From Paracoccaceae bacterium (GTDB taxonomy: Bacteria > Pseudomonadota > Alphaproteobacteria > Rhodobacterales > Rhodobacteraceae): DNA of 64,000 nucleotides. Every line of letters starts with the position of its first letter. Position 1 is the first letter of the stretch. The position numbers were made by a program, and so were the translations under genes. Shown in pieces: positions 32,706-40,853 of this stretch. Location of the stretch: assembly GCA_014654775.1 (NCBI GenBank), contig JACVZW010000007.1:322580-386579 (forward strand). Reading direction: 5' to 3'. The notes under the pieces were generated by a model. It was not told where the DNA came from and made no database searches. It saw nothing but the letters and a program-made list of their open reading frames with translations.

Positions 32706-34699
32706 TCCGCTTCCTCCCAGATGACCGCATCCACCGCCACCGCGCCTGTCGCGGTCAGCATCAGCGGGTTGATCTCAATCTCTTCCAGCGCCGGGGAGGC
32801 CTGCAGCAGCCCCTGCAGGTCCATCACCGCTTGCACTGCTGCCGCGACCGCCGCTTTCGGCCGCCCGCGATAGCCGTCAAGCAGCGGCCAAAGCCGCAGC
32901 CGCCGCAGGGCCGCCGCCACCTCCTCCTCTGTCACCGGAAGGACGAGGGTCGCGGTGTCGGCCAGCACTTCCGCCGTGACGCCGCCGAAGCCCAGCGTCA
33001 CCGTCGCGCCATAGACCGGGTCGCGGCGCAGGCCGACCAGAAGTTCGGCTACCACGCCCGTGACCATCTCTTCGGCAAGATAGCCCTGCGCGCCCGCCAT
33101 CTCAGCTTGGCCCTCCAGCGTGGTGAGGCCAAGGCGCACTGCGCCAGCCTCGGTCTTGTGCGCGAAGCCCAGACCTTTCATCGCGAGCGGGGCCGTCAGA
33201 CCTGCAGCGAGCGGCACTAGGTCGTCGAGCGTCGGTGCGGTGACAGAGCGCGGGACGGCGACGCCTGCGGCGGCGATCAGCGCCTTGGACGACGCCTCAT
33301 CCCGCATCCGCAGTTTGCGGTCCCCCAGCACAGACCAAGGCCGCCAGCCGCCCCGGTTCGGCCCGGTCTGCGCGGCTTTGATCGCGCCAAGTGCGGTTTC
33401 CAGACCCATCATCGGCACGACATTCGGCGCGGCCATTTTTACCGCCAGCGCTTCGTCGAAATTCTCAGGCAAAGAGGCGACGGCGAAGGCGGGCTTGCCC
33501 GTGTTCTGCGCGGCGGCCACGATGGCATCCAGCGCCGGCATGAAGCTTGACGGATCGCAGCGGTCCGGGCGCGGCGGATCGATGATGAAGATGCCCGCGT
33601 CGTATCCGGCCAGCATTGTGGTGAAGACATCCGTCGTGCGAGGCCCGTCGCCCCAGATGAAGGTGTGATAATCCAAGGGGTTGGAGATGAAGACGATGGG
33701 GCCGAGGATGTCGCCCAGCCGCTGCCGCTGTGCATCTGACGGCGGCGGGAAATCCACGCCGAAGGGCGCGGCGAGATCGGCCACCAGCCCCGCCTCGCCC
33801 CCCGAACAGGAGAGCGAGCAGAGGCGCGGGCCAATCTGCGGGCCGCAATGGTGGAAGATCTTCAACGTCTCGATCAGTTCGGCGGGGGTTGCCACCTCGG
33901 CCACACCGCAGGCGCGCAGGAAGGCGGAGGAGGCCGCGCCGCCACCTGCCAGCGAGGCGGTATGCGAGGCTGCCGCCGTGCGCGACAGTTCGGTCTTGCC
34001 CGACTTGATGCAGACGATCCCCTTGCCCGCCGCCCGTGCGCGTTCGGCCAGATCGGCGAAGGCCGCCGCATCGTCGATGCCTTCGACATACATGCCCAGC
34101 GCCGTGACCCGTTCATCGGCCAGCAGTGCGCCTGCCAGTTCTGCCAGACCCACCTGCGCGGCATTGCCCAGACAGGCGACATAGGCCACGGGCAGCCCGC
34201 GCGCTTGCATCGTCAGATTGATGACGATGTTGGAGGATTGCGACAGAAGCGCCACCCCGCGATCCACCCGGACCCCGCCATGCTGATCGGGCCAGAGAAG
34301 CGCGCCGTCGAGGTAGTTGATGACACCATAGCAGTTGGGGCCAAGGATCGGCATGTCGCCTGCCGCCTGCACCAGACGGGCCTGAAGATCGGCCTCGCCC
34401 GCCTCTTCCCAGCCGGAGGCGAAGCAGGTCGCGCCGCCTGCGCCCATCGCGGCGAGTTCGGCCACGACATCCAGCGTGGCATGGCGGTTCACGCCAATGA
34501 AAGTGGCGTCCGGAGCATGGGGAAGGTCGGCAAGGCTGCGGTAACATGATACCCCAGAAATGCTGTCCCTCGTCGGATGCACCGGCCAGACCGGGCCGTC
34601 GAACCCCATCTTGCGGCATTGTTCGACGACATTCGCCGCCCAGCCGGAGCCAAGCACGGCAATGGAGCGGGGGCGCAGAAGGCGGCGAAGGTCCCTCAT
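32702..34699 (-). CDS. ADP-forming acyl-CoA ligase (acetate-CoA ligase family)
   Basis: A 665-residue fused ligase. The N-terminal CoA-binding domain starts RPRSIAVLGSGWAANVVEQC; the phosphohistidine loop is in AASHTASLAGGGAASSAF; the C-terminal ATP-grasp part contains APLAMKGLGFAHKTEAGAVR. It would make a CoA thioester with ATP to ADP and phosphate. Coupled to the CaiD-like gene, it probably activates gamma-butyrobetaine, crotonobetaine or carnitine, a job done by the AMP-forming CaiC/BcoB enzymes elsewhere. ATG 34699 has GGAGG upstream. Confidence 0.85.
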   Translation of the reverse strand: MRDLRRLLRPRSIAVLGSGWAANVVEQCRKMGFDGPVWPVHPTRDSISGVSCYRSLADLPHAPDATFIGVNRHATLDVVAELAAMGAGGATCFASGWEEAGEADLQARLVQAAGDMPILGPNCYGVINYLDGALLWPDQHGGVRVDRGVALLSQSSNIVINLTMQARGLPVAYVACLGNAAQVGLAELAGALLADERVTALGMYVEGIDDAAAFADLAERARAAGKGIVCIKSGKTELSRTAAASHTASLAGGGAASSAFLRACGVAEVATPAELIETLKIFHHCGPQIGPRLCSLSCSGGEAGLVADLAAPFGVDFPPPSDAQRQRLGDILGPIVFISNPLDYHTFIWGDGPRTTDVFTTMLAGYDAGIFIIDPPRPDRCDPSSFMPALDAIVAAAQNTGKPAFAVASLPENFDEALAVKMAAPNVVPMMGLETALGAIKAAQTGPNRGGWRPWSVLGDRKLRMRDEASSKALIAAAGVAVPRSVTAPTLDDLVPLAAGLTAPLAMKGLGFAHKTEAGAVRLGLTTLEGQAEMAGAQGYLAEEMVTGVVAELLVGLRRDPVYGATVTLGFGGVTAEVLADTATLVLPVTEEEVAAALRRLRLWPLLDGYRGRPKAAVAAAVQAVMDLQGLLQASPALEEIEINPLMLTATGAVAVDAVIWEEAE

Positions 34700-34725
34700 G
34701 CCCAACCTCCGGCGCAGATGGATGG

Positions 34726-34952
34726 CCCCGGGGGCGCTTCGCCCCCCGGACCCCCAGAGGATATTTGTGAACAGATGAAGAGGCAGGAGGCGCCCCCTGC
34801 CCGAGCAACGGACAGGGGGACTTCACCTGTTACGGTCATCGGCGTCCCCGCCTGTACCGTGTCGTCACTGTGAGCTTGAAGCGTTAACATTCCGTTACTT
34901 CATCTGTTGAAAAATATCCTCTGGGGGTCCGGGGGGCGAAGCGCCCCCGGGG
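34726..34952. repeat. 227-base element with ~54-base inverted ends
   Basis: 34726-34780 and 34899-34952 are inverted copies (CCCCGGGGGCGCTTCGCCCC, then GGACCCCCAGAGGATATTT and AGATGAAG) with a few mismatches, around a ~118-base centre without a gene. It fills the gap between the acyl-CoA ligase and acyl-CoA dehydrogenase genes. Each end also folds locally (GGGGGCGCTTCGCCCCC) and resembles the genome's other dispersed elements, so it is either two facing terminator repeats or a MITE-like unit. Confidence 0.7.
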
Positions 34953-34959
34953 TTTGCCG

Positions 34960-36123
34960 TCACGCGCCATAGGCCCGCAGCATCTGGCGACTGATGATGT
35001 GACGCTGGATTTCCGAGGTGCCTTCCCAGATCCGTTCTACCCGCGCGTCGCGCCAGATGCGTTCCAGCGGCAGGTCGTCCATCAGGCCCATCCCGCCGTG
35101 GATCTGGATCGCCTCGTCGGCGATGAAGGCCAGCACCTCGGTCGCCTTGAGCTTGGCCATGCTCATATCGGCCTCGGTCACGGTGCCCTGATCGAATTTC
35201 CACGCCGCTTCCCACGTGAGGAGTTCCGCCGCCTTCAATTCCATCGCCATGTCGGCCAGCTTGAAGCTGATGCCCTGGAACTTGCCGATCTGTTGGCCGA
35301 ATTGCTGGCGCTCTGCCGCGTATTGGACGGCATGGGCCAGCGCGCGTTCGGCGCGGCCAAGGCAGGTGGCGGCGACCTGCAGGCGCGTGGCACCGAGCCA
35401 TGTGTTGGCAACTTCGAATCCCTTGTGCACTTCGCCAAGGATCTGGCTTTTCGGGATGCGGCAATTGTCGAATTCGAGAATGGCGTTGGTGTATCCCCGG
35501 TGGCTGACATTGCGATAGCCGTCGCGGACGGTGAAGCCGGGGGTGCCCTTGTCGACGAAGAAGGCGGTGATCAGCTTCTTCTTGCCGCGCGGGGTATCTT
35601 CTTCGCCGCTGGCCATGAAGCAGATGGCGAAATCGGCGAGGTCGGCATGGCTGATGAAATGCTTGGTGCCGTTCAGGACCCAGTCATCCCCATCGGGCCG
35701 GGCGCTGGCTTTCATCCCTCGCAGGTCGGACCCGGCGCCGGGTTCGGTCATGGCGAGGCAATCCCATTTCTCGCCCCGGATGCAGGGATAGAGGTATTTC
35801 TGGCGCTGCTCTTCCGTCCCGGCCAGAAGGATGTTCGAGGGCCGCGCCACACAGGTCCAGTGCAGGGCGTAGTTCGCCTTGCCCAACTCTTTCTCGTAGA
35901 GCAGCCAAGAGAGGGTATCGAGGCCCGCGCCCCCCACCTCGGCCGGCATGTTGGCGGCGTAGAGCCCGGCCTGCATGGCTTTGGCCTGTATCTGCTTGAT
36001 CAGGTCCATGCGCAGGTGGCCCGTGTGTTCCACCTCCATCTCATGGGGGTAAAGCTCGTTCTCCACGAAGCTGCGCGTCGTGTCGACGATCATCTGCTGT
36101 TCTTCAGTCAGGCCGAATTGCAT
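34960..36123 (-). CDS. Acyl-CoA dehydrogenase (gamma-butyrobetainyl-CoA dehydrogenase-like)
   Basis: A 387-residue FAD enzyme. Family signatures are CLAMTEPGAGSDLRGM and the C-terminal QIHGGMGLMDDLPLERIWRD with RIWEGTSEIQRH, which holds the region of the catalytic Glu. In this operon the likely reaction is oxidation of gamma-butyrobetainyl-CoA to crotonobetainyl-CoA, the substrate of the CaiD-like hydratase. Start at ATG 36123, 11 bases after the SDR stop. A generic short-chain acyl-CoA substrate is the alternative. Confidence 0.87.
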   Translation of the reverse strand: MQFGLTEEQQMIVDTTRSFVENELYPHEMEVEHTGHLRMDLIKQIQAKAMQAGLYAANMPAEVGGAGLDTLSWLLYEKELGKANYALHWTCVARPSNILLAGTEEQRQKYLYPCIRGEKWDCLAMTEPGAGSDLRGMKASARPDGDDWVLNGTKHFISHADLADFAICFMASGEEDTPRGKKKLITAFFVDKGTPGFTVRDGYRNVSHRGYTNAILEFDNCRIPKSQILGEVHKGFEVANTWLGATRLQVAATCLGRAERALAHAVQYAAERQQFGQQIGKFQGISFKLADMAMELKAAELLTWEAAWKFDQGTVTEADMSMAKLKATEVLAFIADEAIQIHGGMGLMDDLPLERIWRDARVERIWEGTSEIQRHIISRQMLRAYGA

Positions 36124-36134
36124 GGCGGTCTTCC

Positions 36135-36890
36135 TTACGGATCAACGTTGTAGGTCATGCCGTCGACGGCAAGCGCTTGCCCCGACACCATCTTCGCCCC
36201 GTCCGAGGCAAGGAACAGCGCCATGGCGGCGACGTCTTCGGGATCGGTCAGCCGCTTCATCGCGGTGCCGCTGGCATAGCCTTGACGGACGGCGTCGGGC
36301 GTCATCCCCTTCGCCTGCGCCTCTGCCTCGATCACGCGGTCGATGCGGGGGCCGTTCACCGATCCGGGGCAGATCGCATTGGCGCGGATGCCGTGCGGGC
36401 CAAGTTCCATGGCCACCGTCTTCATCAGGCCGATGACGCCCCATTTCGCCGCCACATAGGGCGCGCGGAAGGGTGTGCCGAAGAGGCCGGAGGTGGAGGA
36501 GGTGAAGATCATCACGCCGCTCCCCGCCGGTTTCATCATCCGTGCCGCATGCTTGGCCGCGATCATCGCGCCGTCGAGGTTCACGGCAAGGCAGGTGTGC
36601 CATTCGGCGAGGTCCATCTCCTCGATCCCCGCCGTGGGCCCCTTGATCCCGGCATTGGCGCAGAGCACGTCAAGCCCGCCCCACTCCGCCGCGATGGTGG
36701 CGAAGAGGGCGACCATCTGCGCCTCATTCGAGGCATCGCAGCGCGTGGCGCGGATGCCTTGCGGCACGGCAGCCACGGCGGCGGCGTCCACGTCCGTCAC
36801 CCAGACCCGATCGCCCGCATCGGCGAAAGCGCGGGCCATCACCAGCCCGATGCCGTTGGCCCCCGCCGTGATCAGGACGCGGCGCGTCAC
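36135..36890 (-). CDS. SDR family oxidoreductase
   Basis: A 251-residue NAD(P)-dependent short-chain dehydrogenase. Cofactor motif T-x-x-x-G-x-G is TAGANGIGLVMA; NAG appears as CANAGI; the Tyr-x-x-x-Lys is Y-V-A-A-K in APYVAAKWGVIGLMKT, with Ser in FTSSTSG. The start is GTG 36890, overlapping the TGA of the carnitine dehydrogenase gene. Inside a carnitine operon it might oxidise D-carnitine or interconvert acetoacetate and 3-hydroxybutyrate; the sequence does not decide. Confidence 0.87.
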   Translation of the reverse strand: MTRRVLITAGANGIGLVMARAFADAGDRVWVTDVDAAAVAAVPQGIRATRCDASNEAQMVALFATIAAEWGGLDVLCANAGIKGPTAGIEEMDLAEWHTCLAVNLDGAMIAAKHAARMMKPAGSGVMIFTSSTSGLFGTPFRAPYVAAKWGVIGLMKTVAMELGPHGIRANAICPGSVNGPRIDRVIEAEAQAKGMTPDAVRQGYASGTAMKRLTDPEDVAAMALFLASDGAKMVSGQALAVDGMTYNVDP

Positions 36891-38344
36891 TTCTTCTGCC
36901 CGACGTGACGGCCCGCCGCTTCGGGGCGCGGCAAAGCCTTGTGCGCCTCGGCGATCGGCAGCAGCCGGTCAAGGATCGCGGCGGGCGCGGCGCAGGTCTT
37001 TCCCGCCTTCATATCCACGTGCAGCAGCATCTGTTCCAGCGTGGCCACCACGCTGTCTCCCTTCACGATCCGGACGAAGACATGCAGCCGCTTTTCATCG
37101 GCATGCAGCACCTGCACCGTGCCGGTCAGCGCCTCGCCCAGCTTGGCTTCGCCCAAGTGCATGATGTGGGTTTCGGCGGTGTAGTAGCTGTAGCCGGTGC
37201 CGACATAGGCGATGTCCGCCCCGATATGGCGAAGGAAGGCATCGACCGTCTCGCTGGAGGCGAAAAGGTAGCGGCTTTCGGTCATGTGGCCGTTGTAGTC
37301 GATCCAGCCCGGCAGCACATGCAAGCGCGCCATCTCTATGGGCTGGGCATGGTCCGGTGTCGGGTTCGGCATTGCCTGACGGCGGCGCGCGTCATGGTCC
37401 AGCAGCACCTTGCCCGCGCCCCAGTTGCGGTCCTTCAGCACCTTGAGGAAGCCGATCAGGTTCTGGTCGCGGATGCGTTCCAACTCGCGGATGGAATGGT
37501 GGCCCGATTGCGCGTCGGACTGCCCGGCGATCAGGTCGACCAATTCGTCGTTGAATTCCGGCACATCCATCAGCTTGGTCCAAGGCCAGGTCAGGCAGGG
37601 GCCGAACTGGGCCATGAAATGCTTCATCCCCGCCTCGCCGCCTGCAATGCGATAAGTCTCGAACAGGCCCATTTGCCCCCAACGCAGGCCAAAGCCCATG
37701 CGGATCGCTTCGTCGATTTCCTCGGTCGTGGCGATACCGTCCTTCACGAGCCAGAGCGCCTCGCGCCAGACCGCCTCGAGGAAGCGGTCGGCGATATGGG
37801 CGTCGATCTCTTTGCGGATATGGAGCGGGAACATCCCGATCTCGCGCAGCGTTTCCTTCGCGCCTTCGATCAGGGCGGGATCGGATTTGGCGGAAGGGAC
37901 GATCTCGGCAAGGGGGAGCAGATAGACCGGGTTGAAAGGATGGGCGACGAAAATCGTGGCCGGATTGGCGGCATTCTGCTGGAGTTCCGAAGGTTTGAAG
38001 CCCGAGGTGGAGGAACCAATGGGCGTATCCGGTGCCACCTGCTGGATCTGGGCGAAGACGCGATGTTTCAGGTCCAGCCGCTCGGACACGGATTCCTGAA
38101 TGTAATCCGCGCCTTCCACCGCTTCGGTGATCGTGGCGGCGAAGGTCAGCTTGCCTTCGGGCGGCATCGGGCCGTCCGACAGGGCAGGAAGCGCGCGTTT
38201 GGCATTGGCGATGACCTCGCCCACCTTGCGCGGGGCTTCCGGGTCGGGGTCGAAGACCGCCACATCCCAGCCATTGAGCAGGAAGCGCGCCGCCCAGCCG
38301 CCGCCGATGACCCCGCCCCCGATGATGCCCGCCTTGCGCGCCAT
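36887..38344 (-). CDS. lcdH: L-carnitine dehydrogenase fused to betainyl-CoA thioesterase
   Basis: A 485-residue two-domain enzyme. Residues 1 to about 330 are a 3-hydroxyacyl-CoA-dehydrogenase-type NAD enzyme (GIIGGGVIGGGWAARFLL, VAHPFNPVYLLPLAEIVP) that oxidises L-carnitine to 3-dehydrocarnitine. From about 345 to 485 is a hotdog thioesterase (LHVLPGWIDYNGHMTESRYL, YYTAETHIMHL). This fusion is known from alphaproteobacterial carnitine clusters, the thioesterase releasing glycine betaine from betainyl-CoA. ATG 38344 opens directly with the Rossmann fold; ATG 38362 six codons earlier is possible. The long upstream frame is spurious. Confidence 0.92.
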   Translation of the reverse strand: MARKAGIIGGGVIGGGWAARFLLNGWDVAVFDPDPEAPRKVGEVIANAKRALPALSDGPMPPEGKLTFAATITEAVEGADYIQESVSERLDLKHRVFAQIQQVAPDTPIGSSTSGFKPSELQQNAANPATIFVAHPFNPVYLLPLAEIVPSAKSDPALIEGAKETLREIGMFPLHIRKEIDAHIADRFLEAVWREALWLVKDGIATTEEIDEAIRMGFGLRWGQMGLFETYRIAGGEAGMKHFMAQFGPCLTWPWTKLMDVPEFNDELVDLIAGQSDAQSGHHSIRELERIRDQNLIGFLKVLKDRNWGAGKVLLDHDARRRQAMPNPTPDHAQPIEMARLHVLPGWIDYNGHMTESRYLFASSETVDAFLRHIGADIAYVGTGYSYYTAETHIMHLGEAKLGEALTGTVQVLHADEKRLHVFVRIVKGDSVVATLEQMLLHVDMKAGKTCAAPAAILDRLLPIAEAHKALPRPEAAGRHVGQKK

Positions 38345-38358
38345 ATCCGTCTTCTCCC

Positions 38359-38802
38359 TCATATGACCCAGATCAGGGCCAAAAGCAGAAGGGCGATCAC
38401 CACCGCCCCGATCTTGGTTGCACCGGGCAGGTCCAGCCCCGCCCCGACGCCCTGATGTTGCGGCATCCCGGCCACGCCGCCCTTGCCCGCCACCCTGTCC
38501 TTGCCCGCCAGACGCATCGCCTCGTCCGAGAAGGCCACCGTGATGGCCGCCCCGGGCAGGGCATGCGGCGGCGGGTGGGTCGGCACTGCGCCCGCGCGGG
38601 CTGCAAGCGACTCCGCCGTCACCTCGCCTTGCCGCAGGGATTGCGCCTCCTCTGGCGTCACCTGCAGCTGCACCGCCTGAACGAGGCTTTTCAGCAGAAA
38701 GCCCGTCTCCAGCGGTTCCAGCACCCATCCCTGTCCCAGAGGGATCACCTTGCCCGCCGCCAGAAGGGCGTGGGGCGGTGGGAGGGGGCCGACCTTCTCC
38801 AC
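38359..38802 (-). CDS. Hypothetical protein with C-terminal membrane anchor
   Basis: A 147-residue protein that I do not recognise. It starts with GTG immediately after the BKACE stop (TAAGTG) and ends 14 bases before the carnitine dehydrogenase start, so it is placed exactly as an operon gene. The first 85 residues are mixed polar (VTPEEAQSLRQGEVTAESLA), then a Gly/Ala-rich linker, then one helix at the end (KIGAVVIALLLLALIWVI). It may be a tail-anchored accessory protein. Its place between two catabolic enzymes makes chance unlikely. Confidence 0.6.
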   Translation of the reverse strand: MEKVGPLPPPHALLAAGKVIPLGQGWVLEPLETGFLLKSLVQAVQLQVTPEEAQSLRQGEVTAESLAARAGAVPTHPPPHALPGAAITVAFSDEAMRLAGKDRVAGKGGVAGMPQHQGVGAGLDLPGATKIGAVVIALLLLALIWVI

Positions 38803-39717
38803 TTACTTCGGCAGGGGCGGGCGCTTTTCCAGCTTTAGCCGGGCGCGCACTTCGGCGGGGGTGATGACGCGGGCCCCCATGTTTTCGACGATGGTCGCCG
38901 CGCGTTCGACGAGTTGCGCGTTGGTGGCGAGAACGCCCTTGTCGAGCCAGAGGTTATCCTCCAGCCCCACCCGGACGTTGCCCCCGGCCAGCACCGCCGC
39001 CGCGACATAAGCCATTTGGTTGCGGCCAAGGCTGAAGGCCGAATAGTGCCAGCCTTGGGGAACGTTGTTCACCATGGCCATGAAGGTGTTCAGGTCATCG
39101 GGCGCGCCCCATGGCACGCCCATGCAAAGCTGGACGAGCACCGGTTCAGGGATGACGCCTTCCTTCACCAGTTCCTTCGCGAGCCAAAGATGGCCCGTGT
39201 CGAAGGCCTCAATCTCGATCCGCACGCCCGCCGCCGTCATCCGGCGACCCATGTCGCGCAACATGCCGGGGGTGTTGACCATGACGTAATCGGCTTCGTT
39301 GAAGTTCATCGTGCCGCAGTCGAGCGTGCAGATTTCCGGACGGCATTCCACGACATGCGCCACCCGTTCCGTGGCACCCGCCATGTCGGAGCGCGGGCCG
39401 ATGCGGCCCATATCTTCGGTGCCTTCGAAATAGATGTCGCCGCCCATCCCGGCGGTCAGGTTCAGCACGACATCCGTGTCGGAATCCCGAATGCGTTCCG
39501 TGACTTCGCGATAGAGCGCGGGGTCGCGGGCGGGCTTGCCGGTTTCGGGGTCGCGGACATGGCAATGCACCACCGCCGCGCCCGCCTTGGCCGCCGCAAT
39601 GGCGCTGTCGGCGATCTGTTTTGGGCTGCGCGGAACATGCGGGCTGCGGTCCTGCGTCCCCCCTGATCCGGTGACGGCGCAGGTGATGAAAACCTCGCGG
39701 TTCATGGCGAGCGGCAT
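38803..39717 (-). CDS. BKACE family enzyme, 3-dehydrocarnitine cleavage
   Basis: A 304-residue TIM-barrel zinc enzyme of the beta-keto acid cleavage (DUF849) family. The metal site His pair is in AVVHCHVRDPETG; other marks are VLNLTAGMGG and VLVQLCMGVPWG. In carnitine clusters the family converts 3-dehydrocarnitine plus acetyl-CoA to betainyl-CoA and acetoacetate. ATG 39717 follows GGGAGGATCGCC; the open frame beyond it is antisense to the regulator. It is the promoter-proximal gene of the operon. Confidence 0.92.
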   Translation of the reverse strand: MPLAMNREVFITCAVTGSGGTQDRSPHVPRSPKQIADSAIAAAKAGAAVVHCHVRDPETGKPARDPALYREVTERIRDSDTDVVLNLTAGMGGDIYFEGTEDMGRIGPRSDMAGATERVAHVVECRPEICTLDCGTMNFNEADYVMVNTPGMLRDMGRRMTAAGVRIEIEAFDTGHLWLAKELVKEGVIPEPVLVQLCMGVPWGAPDDLNTFMAMVNNVPQGWHYSAFSLGRNQMAYVAAAVLAGGNVRVGLEDNLWLDKGVLATNAQLVERAATIVENMGARVITPAEVRARLKLEKRPPLPK

Positions 39718-39789
39718 GGCGATCCTCCCTTGTCTTCGGCACAGATTACCCGGCTTGCACCGGAATGCTTTGCGCTTTACGCAGTTCAT

Positions 39790-40797
39790 ATGGCCGAAAA
39801 CGTCAACATTTTCCTTCCCTCCCGCGCGCCACTGACCCTTGCTGTCTTGGTGCTGCCGCATGCCTCGATCCTTGAGGTGGCTTCGGTCCTTGATCCGATG
39901 CGGGCGGCGAACCGGCATCTGGGGGAAGAGGCCTATCGCTGGCGCGTGGTGTCGCCGGATGGGCGGCCTGTGCCGCTGACCTGCGGGATCGAACTGCCGT
40001 CGGCAGGGCCGCTCGCCTCGGCCGAAGGGGCGGATGTGCTGATGGTGATCGTGGGATACCGGCAGGCCGAGGTGGCGCGACCGCCGTTTCTGCAGGCTTT
40101 GCGGCGGATGGCACCGCGGTTCCGGCTGATCGCGGGGGTGGATGCGGGGGCTTGGGTCATGGCGCGGGCGGGGCTGTTGGATGGCTATCGCGCCACGGTC
40201 CACTGGGAAGATCTTGAGGATTTCGCCGCCGCCTTCCCCCAGATGGAGTGTCTGCCGGACCGCTATGTTATCGACCGGAACCGGGTGACGGTGGGGGGGG
40301 CGGCACCGGCGCAGGACCTGATGCTGCACCTGATCGCGGCGCGGCACGGGGCGCCCTTGGCGCGGCAGGTGGCGGCGTCGTTTTTGACCACGCAGCGCGC
40401 GGGGCATGAGCCGCAGGTGGCCCCGCCCCAGCGTGACCCGCGGCTGGACGGGCGGGTGGCCGAGGCCATCGCGCGAATGGAGGCGCGGATCGACGATCCC
40501 GAACCCATGGCGCGCATCGCACGGGCCGTGGGGTTAAGCCCGCGGCGCATGGAAAGCCTTTTTCTTCAGTATCTTGGCGAAAGCCCCGGCGCCTATGCCC
40601 TTGGCCTGCGGTTGCAGGCAGCGCGACGGATGGTGACGGATACGCGGCACCCTCTGGCGGAGGTGGCGCTGCGGACGGGGTTTTCCTCTCCCTCCACTCT
40701 GAGCCGGGCGTTCAGTCGGCGGTTCGGGGTGGCGCCGTCGGTCCTGCGACGGGGGCAAGTGCCTGCGAACGCTGCCTTTATTCCTGCCAAGGGCTGA
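39790..40797 (+). CDS. GlxA/CdhR-type AraC family regulator
   Basis: A 335-residue transcription factor. The N-terminal DJ-1/PfpI-like domain (LAVLVLPHASILEVASVLDP) has GVDAGAW where true amidotransferases keep a Cys, so it is a sensing domain. The C-terminal AraC domain has both helix-turn-helices (MARIARAVGLSPRRMESLF and LAEVALRTGFSSPSTLSRAF). It is transcribed divergently from the carnitine operon across 72 bases, as CdhR is in Pseudomonas, and most likely activates it in response to carnitine. ATG 39790 was chosen; an earlier in-frame start at 39730 is possible. Confidence 0.9.
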   Translation: MAENVNIFLPSRAPLTLAVLVLPHASILEVASVLDPMRAANRHLGEEAYRWRVVSPDGRPVPLTCGIELPSAGPLASAEGADVLMVIVGYRQAEVARPPFLQALRRMAPRFRLIAGVDAGAWVMARAGLLDGYRATVHWEDLEDFAAAFPQMECLPDRYVIDRNRVTVGGAAPAQDLMLHLIAARHGAPLARQVAASFLTTQRAGHEPQVAPPQRDPRLDGRVAEAIARMEARIDDPEPMARIARAVGLSPRRMESLFLQYLGESPGAYALGLRLQAARRMVTDTRHPLAEVALRTGFSSPSTLSRAFSRRFGVAPSVLRRGQVPANAAFIPAKG

Positions 40798-40804
40798 AAA
40801 CGGG

Positions 40805-40853
40805 TGTGCCCTGTTTTGTGCCGCCTTTTGTGCCGCAAACTGTGGGCACGCAG
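40805..40853 (+). repeat. TGTGCC 12-base-phased intergenic repeat, copy 3
   Basis: TGTGCCCTGTTT, TGTGCCGCCTTT, TGTGCCGCAAAC, TGTGGGCACGCA: four hexamers exactly 12 bases apart. It starts 8 bases after the regulator stop on the same strand. The left flank (GAACGCTGCCTTTA at 40769, GAAAACGG at 40796) also matches copy 4, and the right flank matches copy 2. Confidence 0.88.

Noticed and set aside
40805-40853. TGTGCC repeat as a conserved peptide gene
   Set aside because: All four copies give similar short peptides in overlapping frames, but no common start, stop or ribosome site surrounds them. The conservation is at the DNA level and phased by 12 bases.
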